In this document: positions 1 through 6,211 of the stretch, piece by piece
Layout of the letters: each line of letters begins with the position of its first letter
How positions within the stretch are numbered: the first letter of the stretch is position 1
From: JAMLIN01 sp964509685
GTDB lineage: Bacteria > Pseudomonadota > Gammaproteobacteria > Burkholderiales > Burkholderiaceae_E
Length of the DNA stretch: 10,190 bases
NCBI GenBank assembly: GCA_964509685.1
Contig: CAZDYQ010000104.1
Span: 1 to 10,190 of the forward strand
Reading direction: 5' to 3'
Made by a program: the position numbers and the translations under genes
The notes under the pieces: generated by a model
What the model was told of the DNA's origin: nothing
What the model saw: the letters and a program-made list of their open reading frames with translations, nothing else
Databases searched by the model: none

Positions 1-485
1 ACATCATCTCCGTGCTCCTCGAGAACGAACCCGGCGCGCTGTCGCGGGTGGTCGGCCTGTTCTCGGCGCGCGGATACAACATCGAGTCCCTGACGGTCGC
101 CCCGACCGAGGACCGCTCGCTGTCGCGGATGACCATCGTCACCAGCGGCTCGGACGATGTCATCGAGCAGATCACGAAGCACCTGAACCGCCTGATCGAG
201 GTGGTCAAGCTCGTCGACCTCACCGAGTCCGCCTACACAGAGCGCGAGCTCATGCTCATCAAGGTCCGCGCCGTCGGCAAGGACCGCGAGGAGATGAAGC
301 GCCTGTCGGACATCTTCCGCGGCCGGATCATCGACGTGACCGACAAGACCTACACGGTCGAGCTCACGGGCGACGGGGGCAAGCTCGATGCGTTCATCGA
401 TGCGCTCGACAAGGCGGCGATCCTCGAGACCGTCCGGACCGGGGCATCGGGTATCGCGCGCGGCGAACGCGTACTGAAAGTCTGA
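1..485 (+). CDS. ilvN: Acetolactate synthase small (regulatory) subunit, 5'-partial
   Basis: This is the regulatory subunit of acetolactate (acetohydroxyacid) synthase, the first common enzyme of valine, leucine and isoleucine synthesis. It binds the catalytic subunit (IlvB/IlvI) and mediates valine feedback inhibition. The window opens inside the gene. The reading frame enters at base 3 with Ile-Ile-Ser-Val and gives 160 codons to the TGA at 483-485. The GTG at 12 is an internal valine codon, not the start. The family is about 163 residues, so only some three residues (probably M-R-H) are missing. The N-terminal ACT domain is visible as LLENEPGALSRVVGLFSARG, followed by YNIESLTVAPTED; its Asn and Gly belong to the valine-binding loop. 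The C-terminal regulatory domain contains FRGRIIDV and KLDAF. ilvC follows after 18 bases, so the two are almost certainly co-transcribed, with the catalytic subunit expected just upstream. The name ilvH is equally used. Confidence 0.96.
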   Translation, partial: IISVLLENEPGALSRVVGLFSARGYNIESLTVAPTEDRSLSRMTIVTSGSDDVIEQITKHLNRLIEVVKLVDLTESAYTERELMLIKVRAVGKDREEMKRLSDIFRGRIIDVTDKTYTVELTGDGGKLDAFIDALDKAAILETVRTGASGIARGERVLKV

Positions 486-503
486 ACACCAACGAGGGGT
501 CAA

Positions 504-1520
<1,017 letters not shown>

Positions 1521-1554
1521 GGACGGTCCCGGGACGGCCCGCGGGGGCACACGG

Positions 1555-1583
1555 AAAGGAGGGGGCCTCGGGCCCCCTTTTTT
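1555..1583 (+). terminator. Rho-independent terminator after ilvC
   Basis: A perfect 7-bp GC stem (GGGGGCC at 1561-1567, GGCCCCC at 1571-1577) closes a TCG loop and is followed directly by six T residues (1578-1583). Purines just before the stem (AAAGGA, 1555-1560) can pair with the T run and make the structure partly bidirectional. It lies 34 bases beyond the ilvC stop and should end the ilv transcript, separating it from the next gene. Confidence 0.9.
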
Positions 1584-1638
1584 CGACCCGTCTCCGTTTG
1601 CGCCCGGGCCGCCCGCGGTCGCCGGAGCGCCCCTCGCA

Positions 1639-1654
1639 TGGCACTATACTTGCA
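1639..1654 (+). promoter_or_regulatory. Putative sigma-54 (-24/-12) promoter
   Basis: The sequence reads TGGCAC (1639-1644), five bases, then TTGCA (1650-1654). This matches the RpoN consensus TGGCAC-N5-TTGC(A/T) at all conserved positions, with the invariant GG (1640-1641) and GC (1652-1653) exactly 10 bases apart. Transcription would start near 1665, about 20 bases before the ATG at 1686. It lies between the ilvC terminator and the oxygenase gene, where a promoter is expected. The embedded TATACT (1645-1650) could be read as a sigma-70 -10 box, but nothing like a -35 box lies 16-18 bases upstream. No enhancer-binding-protein site was recognised with confidence; a perfect 10-bp palindrome at 1526-1535 is the only nearby symmetric element, and it is GC-rich enough to be chance. 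Confidence 0.65.
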
Positions 1655-1685
1655 CGTCGACCGCACGACAGGGCAGGGCGCGACG

Positions 1686-2549
1686 ATGGACGTTGCACGG
1701 ATGCAGGCGAAGCTGGGACCGCAGTGGCAGGACTGGCTCGCCGAGAACATTGCACGCGGGTGCCGGCACGAGGACCTGGTCCGGGTCATGGCCGAGAACG
1801 GTTTCGACCCCGCGTTCGCCGGCGCGGCGGTGGCGGTGATCGGGGCCATGACGGCGCGGGTCCGCGAGCAGGCCCCGGCCGCGCTGGTGCCGTATGCCGC
1901 CGACCCGATCCGCCTGCCCGCGGGCTCGCGCGCGCTGGCGCACGACCGCGAGGTCGGCTTCTCCTTCGTGCTTCGCAATCCCAATGTCGCCGTCATCGAG
2001 AACCTGCTCGACGAGGACGAGTGCATCGAGCTCATCCGGCTGTCGGCCGGCAAGCTCAAGCGCTCGGAGGTGGTCGATCGCCATGGCGGCGGGTTCACGG
2101 TAAGCGACGTCCGCACGAGCGAGGGCACCTATTTCGCGCGTGGCGAGAACCCGATCGTGACGCTGCTCGAGGCGCGCATCAGCGCCCTGACGGGCGTGCC
2201 CGTCGAGCATGGCGAGCCGCTGCAGATCCTCCACTACGAGCATGCCGGCGAATACAGGCCGCACCACGACTACTTCGATCCCGCCCAGCCCGGCAGCGAG
2301 GCGATCCTCGCCCGGGGCGGGCAGCGGATCGCGACGCTCGTCATGTTCCTCAACGACGTGCCCGGCGGCGGCGCGACGGAGTTCCCCGAGATCGAGCTCA
2401 CCGTCATGCCCCGGCGCGGCTGCGCGGTCTATTTCGAGTACTGCAACCAGGCGGGCGAGCTCGATCCACGCTGCCTGCACGCGGGCCGACCGGTCACGGA
2501 GGGCGAGAAATGGGTCGTGACCAAATGGCTGCGCCAGCGGCCTTACTGA
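1686..2549 (+). CDS. Prolyl-4-hydroxylase-like 2OG/Fe(II) oxygenase
   Basis: This is a 287-residue protein whose C-terminal two thirds is a P4Hc-type double-stranded beta-helix dioxygenase domain. Such enzymes use Fe(II), O2 and 2-oxoglutarate to hydroxylate a substrate, often a protein prolyl residue, releasing succinate and CO2. The iron triad is complete: His193-x-Asp195 in PHHDYFD and His265 in CLHAGRPV. Lys275 in GEKWVVTKW is the expected 2-oxoglutarate anchor, and an RTSEGTYF segment matches the family. The first 90 or so residues are an extra, mostly helical-looking region containing LGPQWQDWLAENIARG and an acidic/hydrophobic stretch; its role is unknown. The start at 1686 is preferred over the in-frame ATG at 1638, because 1638 lies at the edge of the putative -24 element, upstream of the predicted transcript start. 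psd follows after 28 bases, suggesting one operon. The substrate is unknown; elongation factor Tu is the known target of a Pseudomonas homologue, but transfer of that function is only a guess. Confidence 0.88.
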   Translation: MDVARMQAKLGPQWQDWLAENIARGCRHEDLVRVMAENGFDPAFAGAAVAVIGAMTARVREQAPAALVPYAADPIRLPAGSRALAHDREVGFSFVLRNPNVAVIENLLDEDECIELIRLSAGKLKRSEVVDRHGGGFTVSDVRTSEGTYFARGENPIVTLLEARISALTGVPVEHGEPLQILHYEHAGEYRPHHDYFDPAQPGSEAILARGGQRIATLVMFLNDVPGGGATEFPEIELTVMPRRGCAVYFEYCNQAGELDPRCLHAGRPVTEGEKWVVTKWLRQRPY

Positions 2550-2577
2550 TCCCGGAATCCACCAACCAGGCCGGTCG

Positions 2578-3321
2578 ATGAACCCAGACTACCCGCATCC
2601 CCTGATCGCCCGCGAGGGCTGGCCGTTCATCGGCGCCGCCCTCGTCGTTACCCTGCTGGTGCATCTTGCCGGCGGCTTCGGCTGGGCCTGGCCCTTCTGG
2701 CTCCTCACGCTTTTCATCGTCCAGTTCTTCCGTGACCCGGCGCGCGACGTGCCGGGCGCGCCCGATGCGGTGCTCGCCCCGGCGGACGGCCGGGTGATCG
2801 TCGTGGCGCAGGCGCGCGATCCCTACGCCGAGCGCGACGCGCTCAAGATCTCGATCTTCATGAACGTGTTCAACGTCCACTCGAACCGGTCGCCCGTGGA
2901 CGGCACCATCGAGCGGATCGACTACTTTCCCGGCAAGTTCGTCAACGCGGATCTCGACAAGGCCTCCGAGGCGAACGAGCGCAACGCCCTGATGATCCGC
3001 CGCGACGACGGCGCGCTCGTCACCTGCGTGCAGGTGGCCGGGCTGGTCGCCCGCCGCATCCTCTGCTACGTCGCCAGCGGCGAGCGCCTCACCCGGGGCC
3101 AGCGCATCGGCTTCATCCGCTTCGGATCGCGCGTCGATCTCTACCTGCCGCTCGAAGCGCAGCCGCTGGTCGCCATCGGCGAGAAGGTCTCGGCCACCGA
3201 GACCGTGGTCGCCCGCCTGCCGCTCGGCGAAGCCCCGGCCCAGGCGGTCCCGGCGGCATCGGAACCGGCCGCGATGACCCCGGACTCGCCGGCGCCGGCC
3301 GAGGAGTCCCGTGATGCCTAA
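2578..3321 (+). CDS. psd: Phosphatidylserine decarboxylase proenzyme (short, type II-like)
   Basis: Psd decarboxylates phosphatidylserine to phosphatidylethanolamine at the inner membrane, the step after PssA, which the next gene encodes. The 247-residue precursor is expected to cleave itself at Gly183-Ser184 in RFGSRVD; Ser184 then becomes the pyruvoyl cofactor at the start of the alpha chain. Asp70 (APADGRV) and His101 (FNVHSNRSPVDG) are the likely partners of Ser184 in self-cleavage. Residues about 16-51 form one or two hydrophobic segments that should anchor the beta chain. It belongs to the short family also used for archaetidylserine decarboxylase-like proteins, not the longer E. coli type with an LGST site. 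About 30 C-terminal residues rich in Ala, Pro and Glu extend beyond the conserved domain. The ATG has only a weak ribosome binding site, consistent with coupling to the oxygenase gene upstream. The 3' end overlaps pssA. Confidence 0.94.
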   Translation: MNPDYPHPLIAREGWPFIGAALVVTLLVHLAGGFGWAWPFWLLTLFIVQFFRDPARDVPGAPDAVLAPADGRVIVVAQARDPYAERDALKISIFMNVFNVHSNRSPVDGTIERIDYFPGKFVNADLDKASEANERNALMIRRDDGALVTCVQVAGLVARRILCYVASGERLTRGQRIGFIRFGSRVDLYLPLEAQPLVAIGEKVSATETVVARLPLGEAPAQAVPAASEPAAMTPDSPAPAEESRDA

Positions 3322-4228
3322 GCCGCGGCGGCCCCGGTTCAGGCGGGCCCGCGCCCGCGAGGTGCCGGCGCAGGCCCAGGCCGTCGACCCCGCCGCCCCG
3401 CAGGCGTCCCCTGCGCCGCGGCGCGCCCGCGGCATCTACCTGCTGCCGAACGCCTTCACCACGGGCGCGCTCTTCTGCGGCTTCTATGCGGTCGTCCAGG
3501 CCATGAACGACGACTTCGCCACCGCCGCGGTCGCGACCTTCGTGGCGATGGTGCTCGACGGGCTCGACGGGCGGGTCGCGAGGCTGACGAACACCCAGAG
3601 CGCCTTCGGCGAGCAGTACGACAGCCTGTCCGACATGGTGTCCTTCGGCGTCGCGCCGGCGCTCATCATGTACGAATGGGCACTGCACGACCTCGGCAAG
3701 TGGGGCTGGCTCGCGGCCTTCATCTATGTCGCCGGCGCGGCGCTCCGGCTCGCGCGCTTCAACACCAACCTCGGCGTCGTGGACAAGCGCTTCTTCCAGG
3801 GCCTGCCGAGCCCCGCCGCGGCGGCGCTGGTCGTCGGTTTCGTGTGGCTCGCGACCGACCTGCGCGAGAACCGCCTGATCGACATGACGGGCAAGGACCT
3901 CTCGTGGCTCGCCTGGGTGATGACCGTCTATACCGGGCTCACGATGGTGTCGAACGCGCCCTTCTACAGCTTCAAGACGATCAACCTGCGCAAGAGCGTG
4001 CCCTTCATGGCCGCGCTCGTGCTGGTCCTGGTGTTCGTCCTCATCTCGTCCGACCCGCCGATGATGCTGTTTGGGCTGTTCCTCTGCTACGGCCTGTCGG
4101 GCTACGTGGTGTGGGCCCTGCGCTATCGCGCCCGGCTGTCGCGCCGGGGCGAACCGGCGGCGAGCCAGCCCGCGCCGGAGGAGGGCTCGGCCACTTCGCC
4201 CGACGCAGAACACGATCGCCGCGTTTGA
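3314..4228 (+). CDS. pssA: CDP-diacylglycerol--serine O-phosphatidyltransferase
   Basis: PssA transfers the phosphatidyl group from CDP-diacylglycerol to L-serine, giving phosphatidylserine for Psd. This is the integral-membrane CDP-alcohol phosphotransferase type, not the soluble E. coli type. The signature D-x2-DG-x2-AR-x8-G-x3-D-x3-D is complete at residues 82-107 (Asp82, Asp85, Gly86, Ala89, Arg90, Gly99, Asp103, Asp107). Several hydrophobic segments follow, among them residues near 43-65 and the very hydrophobic stretch near the C-terminus (MAALVLVLVFVLISS). The protein has 304 residues, with an Arg/Pro/Ala-rich N-terminal tail of about 40 residues and a polar C-terminal tail of about 30. 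The ATG at 3314 overlaps the psd end by 8 bases and has GAGGAG seven bases upstream; a GTG at 3311 is also possible. The overlap implies translational coupling. In many betaproteobacteria leuA follows; here tpiA does. Confidence 0.96.
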   Translation: MPKPRRPRFRRARAREVPAQAQAVDPAAPQASPAPRRARGIYLLPNAFTTGALFCGFYAVVQAMNDDFATAAVATFVAMVLDGLDGRVARLTNTQSAFGEQYDSLSDMVSFGVAPALIMYEWALHDLGKWGWLAAFIYVAGAALRLARFNTNLGVVDKRFFQGLPSPAAAALVVGFVWLATDLRENRLIDMTGKDLSWLAWVMTVYTGLTMVSNAPFYSFKTINLRKSVPFMAALVLVLVFVLISSDPPMMLFGLFLCYGLSGYVVWALRYRARLSRRGEPAASQPAPEEGSATSPDAEHDRRV

Positions 4229-4254
4229 CCCTCCTTCTTCGCGCATCGTAGAAT
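4225..4254 (+). promoter_or_regulatory. Putative sigma-70 promoter of tpiA-secG
   Basis: TTGACC (4225-4230; five of six consensus bases) is separated by 18 bases from TAGAAT (4249-4254; five of six). The -35 box overlaps the pssA stop codon. Transcription should start near 4261, giving a leader of roughly 35 bases before the tpiA ATG. The early leader contains a perfect 10-bp palindrome, CCTGATCAGG (4265-4274), of unknown meaning. The promoter makes tpiA-secG an independent unit from psd-pssA, though read-through is possible because no terminator was seen between them. Confidence 0.72.
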
Positions 4255-4296
4255 GCCGGGTTTCCCTGATCAGGCAACCGAGAGGACGCACGGGCG

Positions 4297-5067
4297 ATGA
4301 AATCGCGCAAGCCGCTGGTGGCGGGCAACTGGAAGATGAACGGCGACATCGTGTCGAACGAGCATCTTTTCACCGGCCTGCGCGCGGCGCTCGAGCGCAC
4401 GTCGCTCTCGCAGGTGGACATCGCCGTCTGCCCGCCGTTCCCGTACATCGGCCAGGCGGCGGCCTGGCTCGGCGACACGGGCATCGCGCTCGGTGCCCAG
4501 AACGTTGCCGCCTTTCCCAACGGGGCCTACACCGGCGAGGTTTCCGCGGCGATGCTGGCCGACCTCGGCTGCAAGTGGGTCATCGTCGGCCATTCCGAGC
4601 GCCGCACGCTGGCCGGCGAGACCGACGGCATCGTGGCGAGCAAGCTCCAGATGGCGCTTGCCCACGAGATCGGCGTGATCGCCTGCGTCGGGGAGTCCCT
4701 CGAGGAGCGGGAAGCGGGGCAGGCCGAGTCGGTGATCGGGCGCCAGGTCGACGCGCTCGCGCCGGTCATGGCCCCGCTCGCGGCCGATCGCGTCGTCATC
4801 GCCTACGAGCCCGTCTGGGCGATCGGCACCGGGCGGACCGCCTCGCCGGAGACGGCGCAGGAGATGCACGCCTTCATCCGGGCGCGCCTGCGCGAGCGCG
4901 GCGTTCGCGCCGCCGACGGCATCCGCATCCTGTATGGCGGCAGCGTCAAGCCGTCCAACGCCTCCAGCCTGTTCGCGATGCCGGACATCGACGGCGGGCT
5001 CATCGGCGGGGCGTCGCTGGTGGCCGAGGATTTCATGAACATCTGCCGTTGCGCGGCAATCGTCTGA
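4297..5067 (+). CDS. tpiA: Triosephosphate isomerase
   Basis: TpiA interconverts dihydroxyacetone phosphate and glyceraldehyde 3-phosphate in glycolysis and gluconeogenesis, acting as a cytosolic dimer. The 256-residue protein is a normal-length TIM barrel. The active site is complete: Asn11 and Lys13 in GNWKMN, the electrophile His99 in VGHSERR, and the catalytic base Glu171 in AYEPVWAIGTG, which runs into the phosphate-gripping loop 6. The phosphate-binding YGGSVKPSNA and the GGASL segment near the C-terminus are also present. The ATG at 4297 is preceded by GAGAGGA (4280-4286). A sigma-70-type promoter lies upstream. secG starts 13 bases after the stop, an arrangement common in proteobacteria. 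Confidence 0.98.
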   Translation: MKSRKPLVAGNWKMNGDIVSNEHLFTGLRAALERTSLSQVDIAVCPPFPYIGQAAAWLGDTGIALGAQNVAAFPNGAYTGEVSAAMLADLGCKWVIVGHSERRTLAGETDGIVASKLQMALAHEIGVIACVGESLEEREAGQAESVIGRQVDALAPVMAPLAADRVVIAYEPVWAIGTGRTASPETAQEMHAFIRARLRERGVRAADGIRILYGGSVKPSNASSLFAMPDIDGGLIGGASLVAEDFMNICRCAAIV

Positions 5068-5080
5068 GGCGCATCGATTC

Positions 5081-5545
5081 ATGCACTGGCTCACCAACCT
5101 CCTGATGACGATCCAGGTCCTGAGCGCGATCGGCGTCATCACGCTGGTCCTGTTGCAGCACGGCAAGGGCGCCGACATGGGCGCGGCCTTCGGCAGCGGC
5201 GCCTCGGGCAGCCTGTTCGGCGCGACCGGCTCGGCGAACTTCCTGTCGCGCACCACCGCGGTCCTCGCGGCGGTCTTCTTCGCCTGCACGCTGGGGCTCG
5301 CGCTGCTCGTGAACACTCGCGCGGAAGCGCCTGCCAGCGTGATGGATACGGTGCCCGCGGGCGGGCAGGACCGCCCGGCTCCCGCGCCCGGGCCGGCCGA
5401 CGTGCCGTCCACCACGCCCGCCGACGTGCCCTCGGCGGCGCCGGGCGGCGCGCAGGGAGCGGTGCCCGCCGACGTTCCGTCCGCGGCCCCCGGATCCGAT
5501 GGCGCGTCGCAAAAAAATGGGGAGGCTTCGGACATTCCGAAGTGA
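5081..5545 (+). CDS. secG: Protein-export membrane protein SecG, with long C-terminal tail
   Basis: SecG is the small accessory subunit of the SecYEG translocon in the inner membrane and assists SecA-driven preprotein export. Two hydrophobic helices (about residues 5-24 and 57-77) flank the family signature LLQHGKGADMGAAFGSG and SGSLFGATGSANFLSRTTA. The conserved core ends near residue 80. The remaining 75 or so residues form a Pro/Ala/Gly/Asp-rich, probably disordered tail with three copies of the hexapeptide PADVPS (residues 105-110, 113-118, 129-134). The total of 154 residues is longer than E. coli SecG (110). The start at 5081 gives a normal first helix; Met9 is a less likely alternative. 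The gene is probably co-transcribed with tpiA. Confidence 0.95.
   Translation: MHWLTNLLMTIQVLSAIGVITLVLLQHGKGADMGAAFGSGASGSLFGATGSANFLSRTTAVLAAVFFACTLGLALLVNTRAEAPASVMDTVPAGGQDRPAPAPGPADVPSTTPADVPSAAPGGAQGAVPADVPSAAPGSDGASQKNGEASDIPK
5393..5482 (+). repeat. Three 18-base coding repeats (PADVPS) in secG
   Basis: Three in-frame copies encode Pro-Ala-Asp-Val-Pro-Ser, at 5393-5410, 5417-5434 and 5465-5482. The copies differ at some third positions (Pro CCG/CCC, Val GTG/GTT, Ser TCC/TCG). They are therefore not recent identical duplications, and the protein motif seems to have been retained. The second and third copies are each followed by Ala-Ala-Pro-Gly. Confidence 0.85.
5526..5542. repeat. Perfect inverted repeat across the secG 3' end
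   Basis: CTTCGGA (5526-5532), CAT, and TCCGAAG (5536-5542) form a perfect 7-bp inverted repeat with a 3-base spacer, ending immediately before the secG TGA. No T run follows on the + strand, so it is not a standard terminator for secG. It sits about 12 bases upstream of the putative tRNA promoter -10 box and so covers the -35 region. It could be an operator, an RNA hairpin at the secG mRNA end, or chance. Confidence 0.5.
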
Positions 5546-5559
5546 ATACGCGTTAAAAT
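5529..5559 (+). promoter_or_regulatory. Putative promoter of tRNA-Leu (and perhaps nuo)
   Basis: TAAAAT (5554-5559) matches five of six bases of a sigma-70 -10 box in otherwise GC-rich DNA, eight bases after the secG stop codon. The -35 box is poor; CGGACA (5529-5534, four of six) lies 19 bases upstream. The following bases are GC-rich (GCGC). Transcription would start near 5566, leaving a leader of about 48 bases before the tRNA. No better promoter was found between here and nuoA. Confidence 0.45.
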
Positions 5560-5613
5560 GCGCAGTTGAGCGGACCTCGGCTCGACTGATTTCAGTGCTC
5601 GATTTCCCGGGCT

Positions 5614-5698
5614 GCCGACGTGGTGAAATTGGTAGACACGCTATCTTGAGGGGGTAGTAGCGAAAGCTGTGCGAGTTCGAGTCTCGCCGTCGGCACCA
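5614..5698 (+). tRNA. tRNA-Leu (anticodon GAG)
   Basis: This is a complete 85-base class II tRNA. The 7-bp acceptor stem GCCGACG (5614-5620) pairs with CGTCGGC (5688-5694), followed by discriminator A and an encoded CCA (5696-5698). The D arm has GTG/CAC (5623-5625, 5637-5639) around AAATTGGTAGA. The anticodon stem (5641-5645 with 5653-5657, including one T-G pair) holds loop TTGAGGG with anticodon GAG at 5648-5650, which reads CUC and CUU leucine codons. The long variable arm AGC-GAAA-GCT is typical of leucine tRNAs. The T arm GCGAG-TTCGAGT-CTCGC (5671-5687) is perfect. A tRNA-Leu between secG and nuoA is a known arrangement in beta- and some gammaproteobacteria. Confidence 0.97.
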
Positions 5699-5746
5699 AG
5701 CTTTCAAATGGCCTGAGCGAGCCAGCCACAGGGCCTCGCCGGGCAG

Positions 5747-5788
5747 GTCGCGCCGGTCGCTCCCGCGGGGGCGGGCCGGGGCCGCGAC
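5747..5788 (+). promoter_or_regulatory. Nested GC-rich hairpin in the tRNA-nuoA intergenic region
   Basis: The 110 bases between the tRNA and nuoA hold a nested inverted repeat. An outer stem GTCGCG (5747-5752) pairs with CGCGAC (5783-5788), a middle CCGG (5753-5756) pairs with CCGG (5776-5779), and an inner CCCGC (5762-5766) pairs with GCGGG (5771-5775) around GGGG. There is no T run after it, so it is not an intrinsic terminator. It ends 20 bases before the nuoA start codon and could be a processing or stability element of the nuo leader, or simply a by-product of GC richness. No promoter was recognised in this spacer. Confidence 0.45.
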
Positions 5789-5808
5789 TCCACAAACCTG
5801 GGGCAGAC

Positions 5809-6168
5809 GTGAACCTCCAAGATTACCTGCCGGTACTGCTGTTCATCCTCGTGGGCATCGGGGTGGGCGTCGGCCCACTGTTGATCGGCAGGATCCTCGG
5901 TCCCCACCGTCCCGACCCCGAGAAGCTCTCTCCCTACGAATGCGGCTTCGAAGCGTTCGAAGACGCGCGCATGAAGTTCGACGTCCGGTACTACCTGGTC
6001 GCGATCCTCTTCATCCTTTTCGACCTCGAGATCGCCTTCCTCTTCCCGTGGGCCGTCTCGCTCGACGCGATCGGGTTCTTCGGATTCGTCTCGATGATGG
6101 TGTTCCTGACCATCCTCGTCGTCGGCTTCGTCTACGAGTGGATGAAGGGCGCCCTGAACTGGGAATGA
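5809..6168 (+). CDS. nuoA: NADH-quinone oxidoreductase subunit A
   Basis: NuoA (ND3 homologue) is a three-helix membrane-arm subunit of complex I next to the quinone-binding site. The 119-residue protein has hydrophobic helices at about residues 7-27, 61-81 and 88-109. The loop between helices 1 and 2 carries the conserved SPYECGFEAFEDARMKFDVRYY segment with Cys45. Helix 2 has the conserved acidic pair Asp72 and Glu74 in LFDLEIAFLFPW. The start is a GTG at 5809, chosen because it gives the normal N-terminus and has GGGGCAG just upstream; no in-frame ATG fits. It is the first gene of the nuo operon, and nuoB starts 43 bases after the stop. Confidence 0.96.
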   Translation: MNLQDYLPVLLFILVGIGVGVGPLLIGRILGPHRPDPEKLSPYECGFEAFEDARMKFDVRYYLVAILFILFDLEIAFLFPWAVSLDAIGFFGFVSMMVFLTILVVGFVYEWMKGALNWE

Positions 6169-6211
6169 TGCGCGCGGGCCGCCACGGCGACCCGTGCTCG
6201 GAGCGATTTTC

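Noticed and set aside
1526..1535. Palindrome GTCCCGGGAC as an enhancer site for the sigma-54 promoter
   Set aside because: Five-base arms made almost only of G and C are expected by chance in this composition, and it matches no activator consensus known to me.
1645..1650. TATACT as a sigma-70 -10 box
   Set aside because: No acceptable -35 box at 16-18 bases and no extended -10 TG; the same bases fit a sigma-54 promoter far better.
1638..1685. Upstream ATG at 1638 as the oxygenase start (303 residues)
   Set aside because: It coincides with the edge of the putative -24 element and lies upstream of the predicted transcript start. The 16 added residues show no family resemblance.
3113..5535. 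Long minus-strand frames opposite psd, pssA, tpiA and secG (3113-4291 and 4270-5535)
   Set aside because: Same high-GC shadow effect: low-complexity Arg/Ala/Gly/His products overlapping well-supported genes.
5397..5622. Shared word GCCGACGTG in the secG repeats and the tRNA-Leu 5' end, as a possible tRNA-derived duplication or attachment site
   Set aside because: Only nine bases match, the word is fully explained by Ala-Asp-Val codons, and no integrase or longer flanking identity is present.
6194..6211. GTG at 6194 as the nuoB start
   Set aside because: It would overlap the GGAG ribosome binding site that serves the ATG at 6212, and homologues begin at the ATG.
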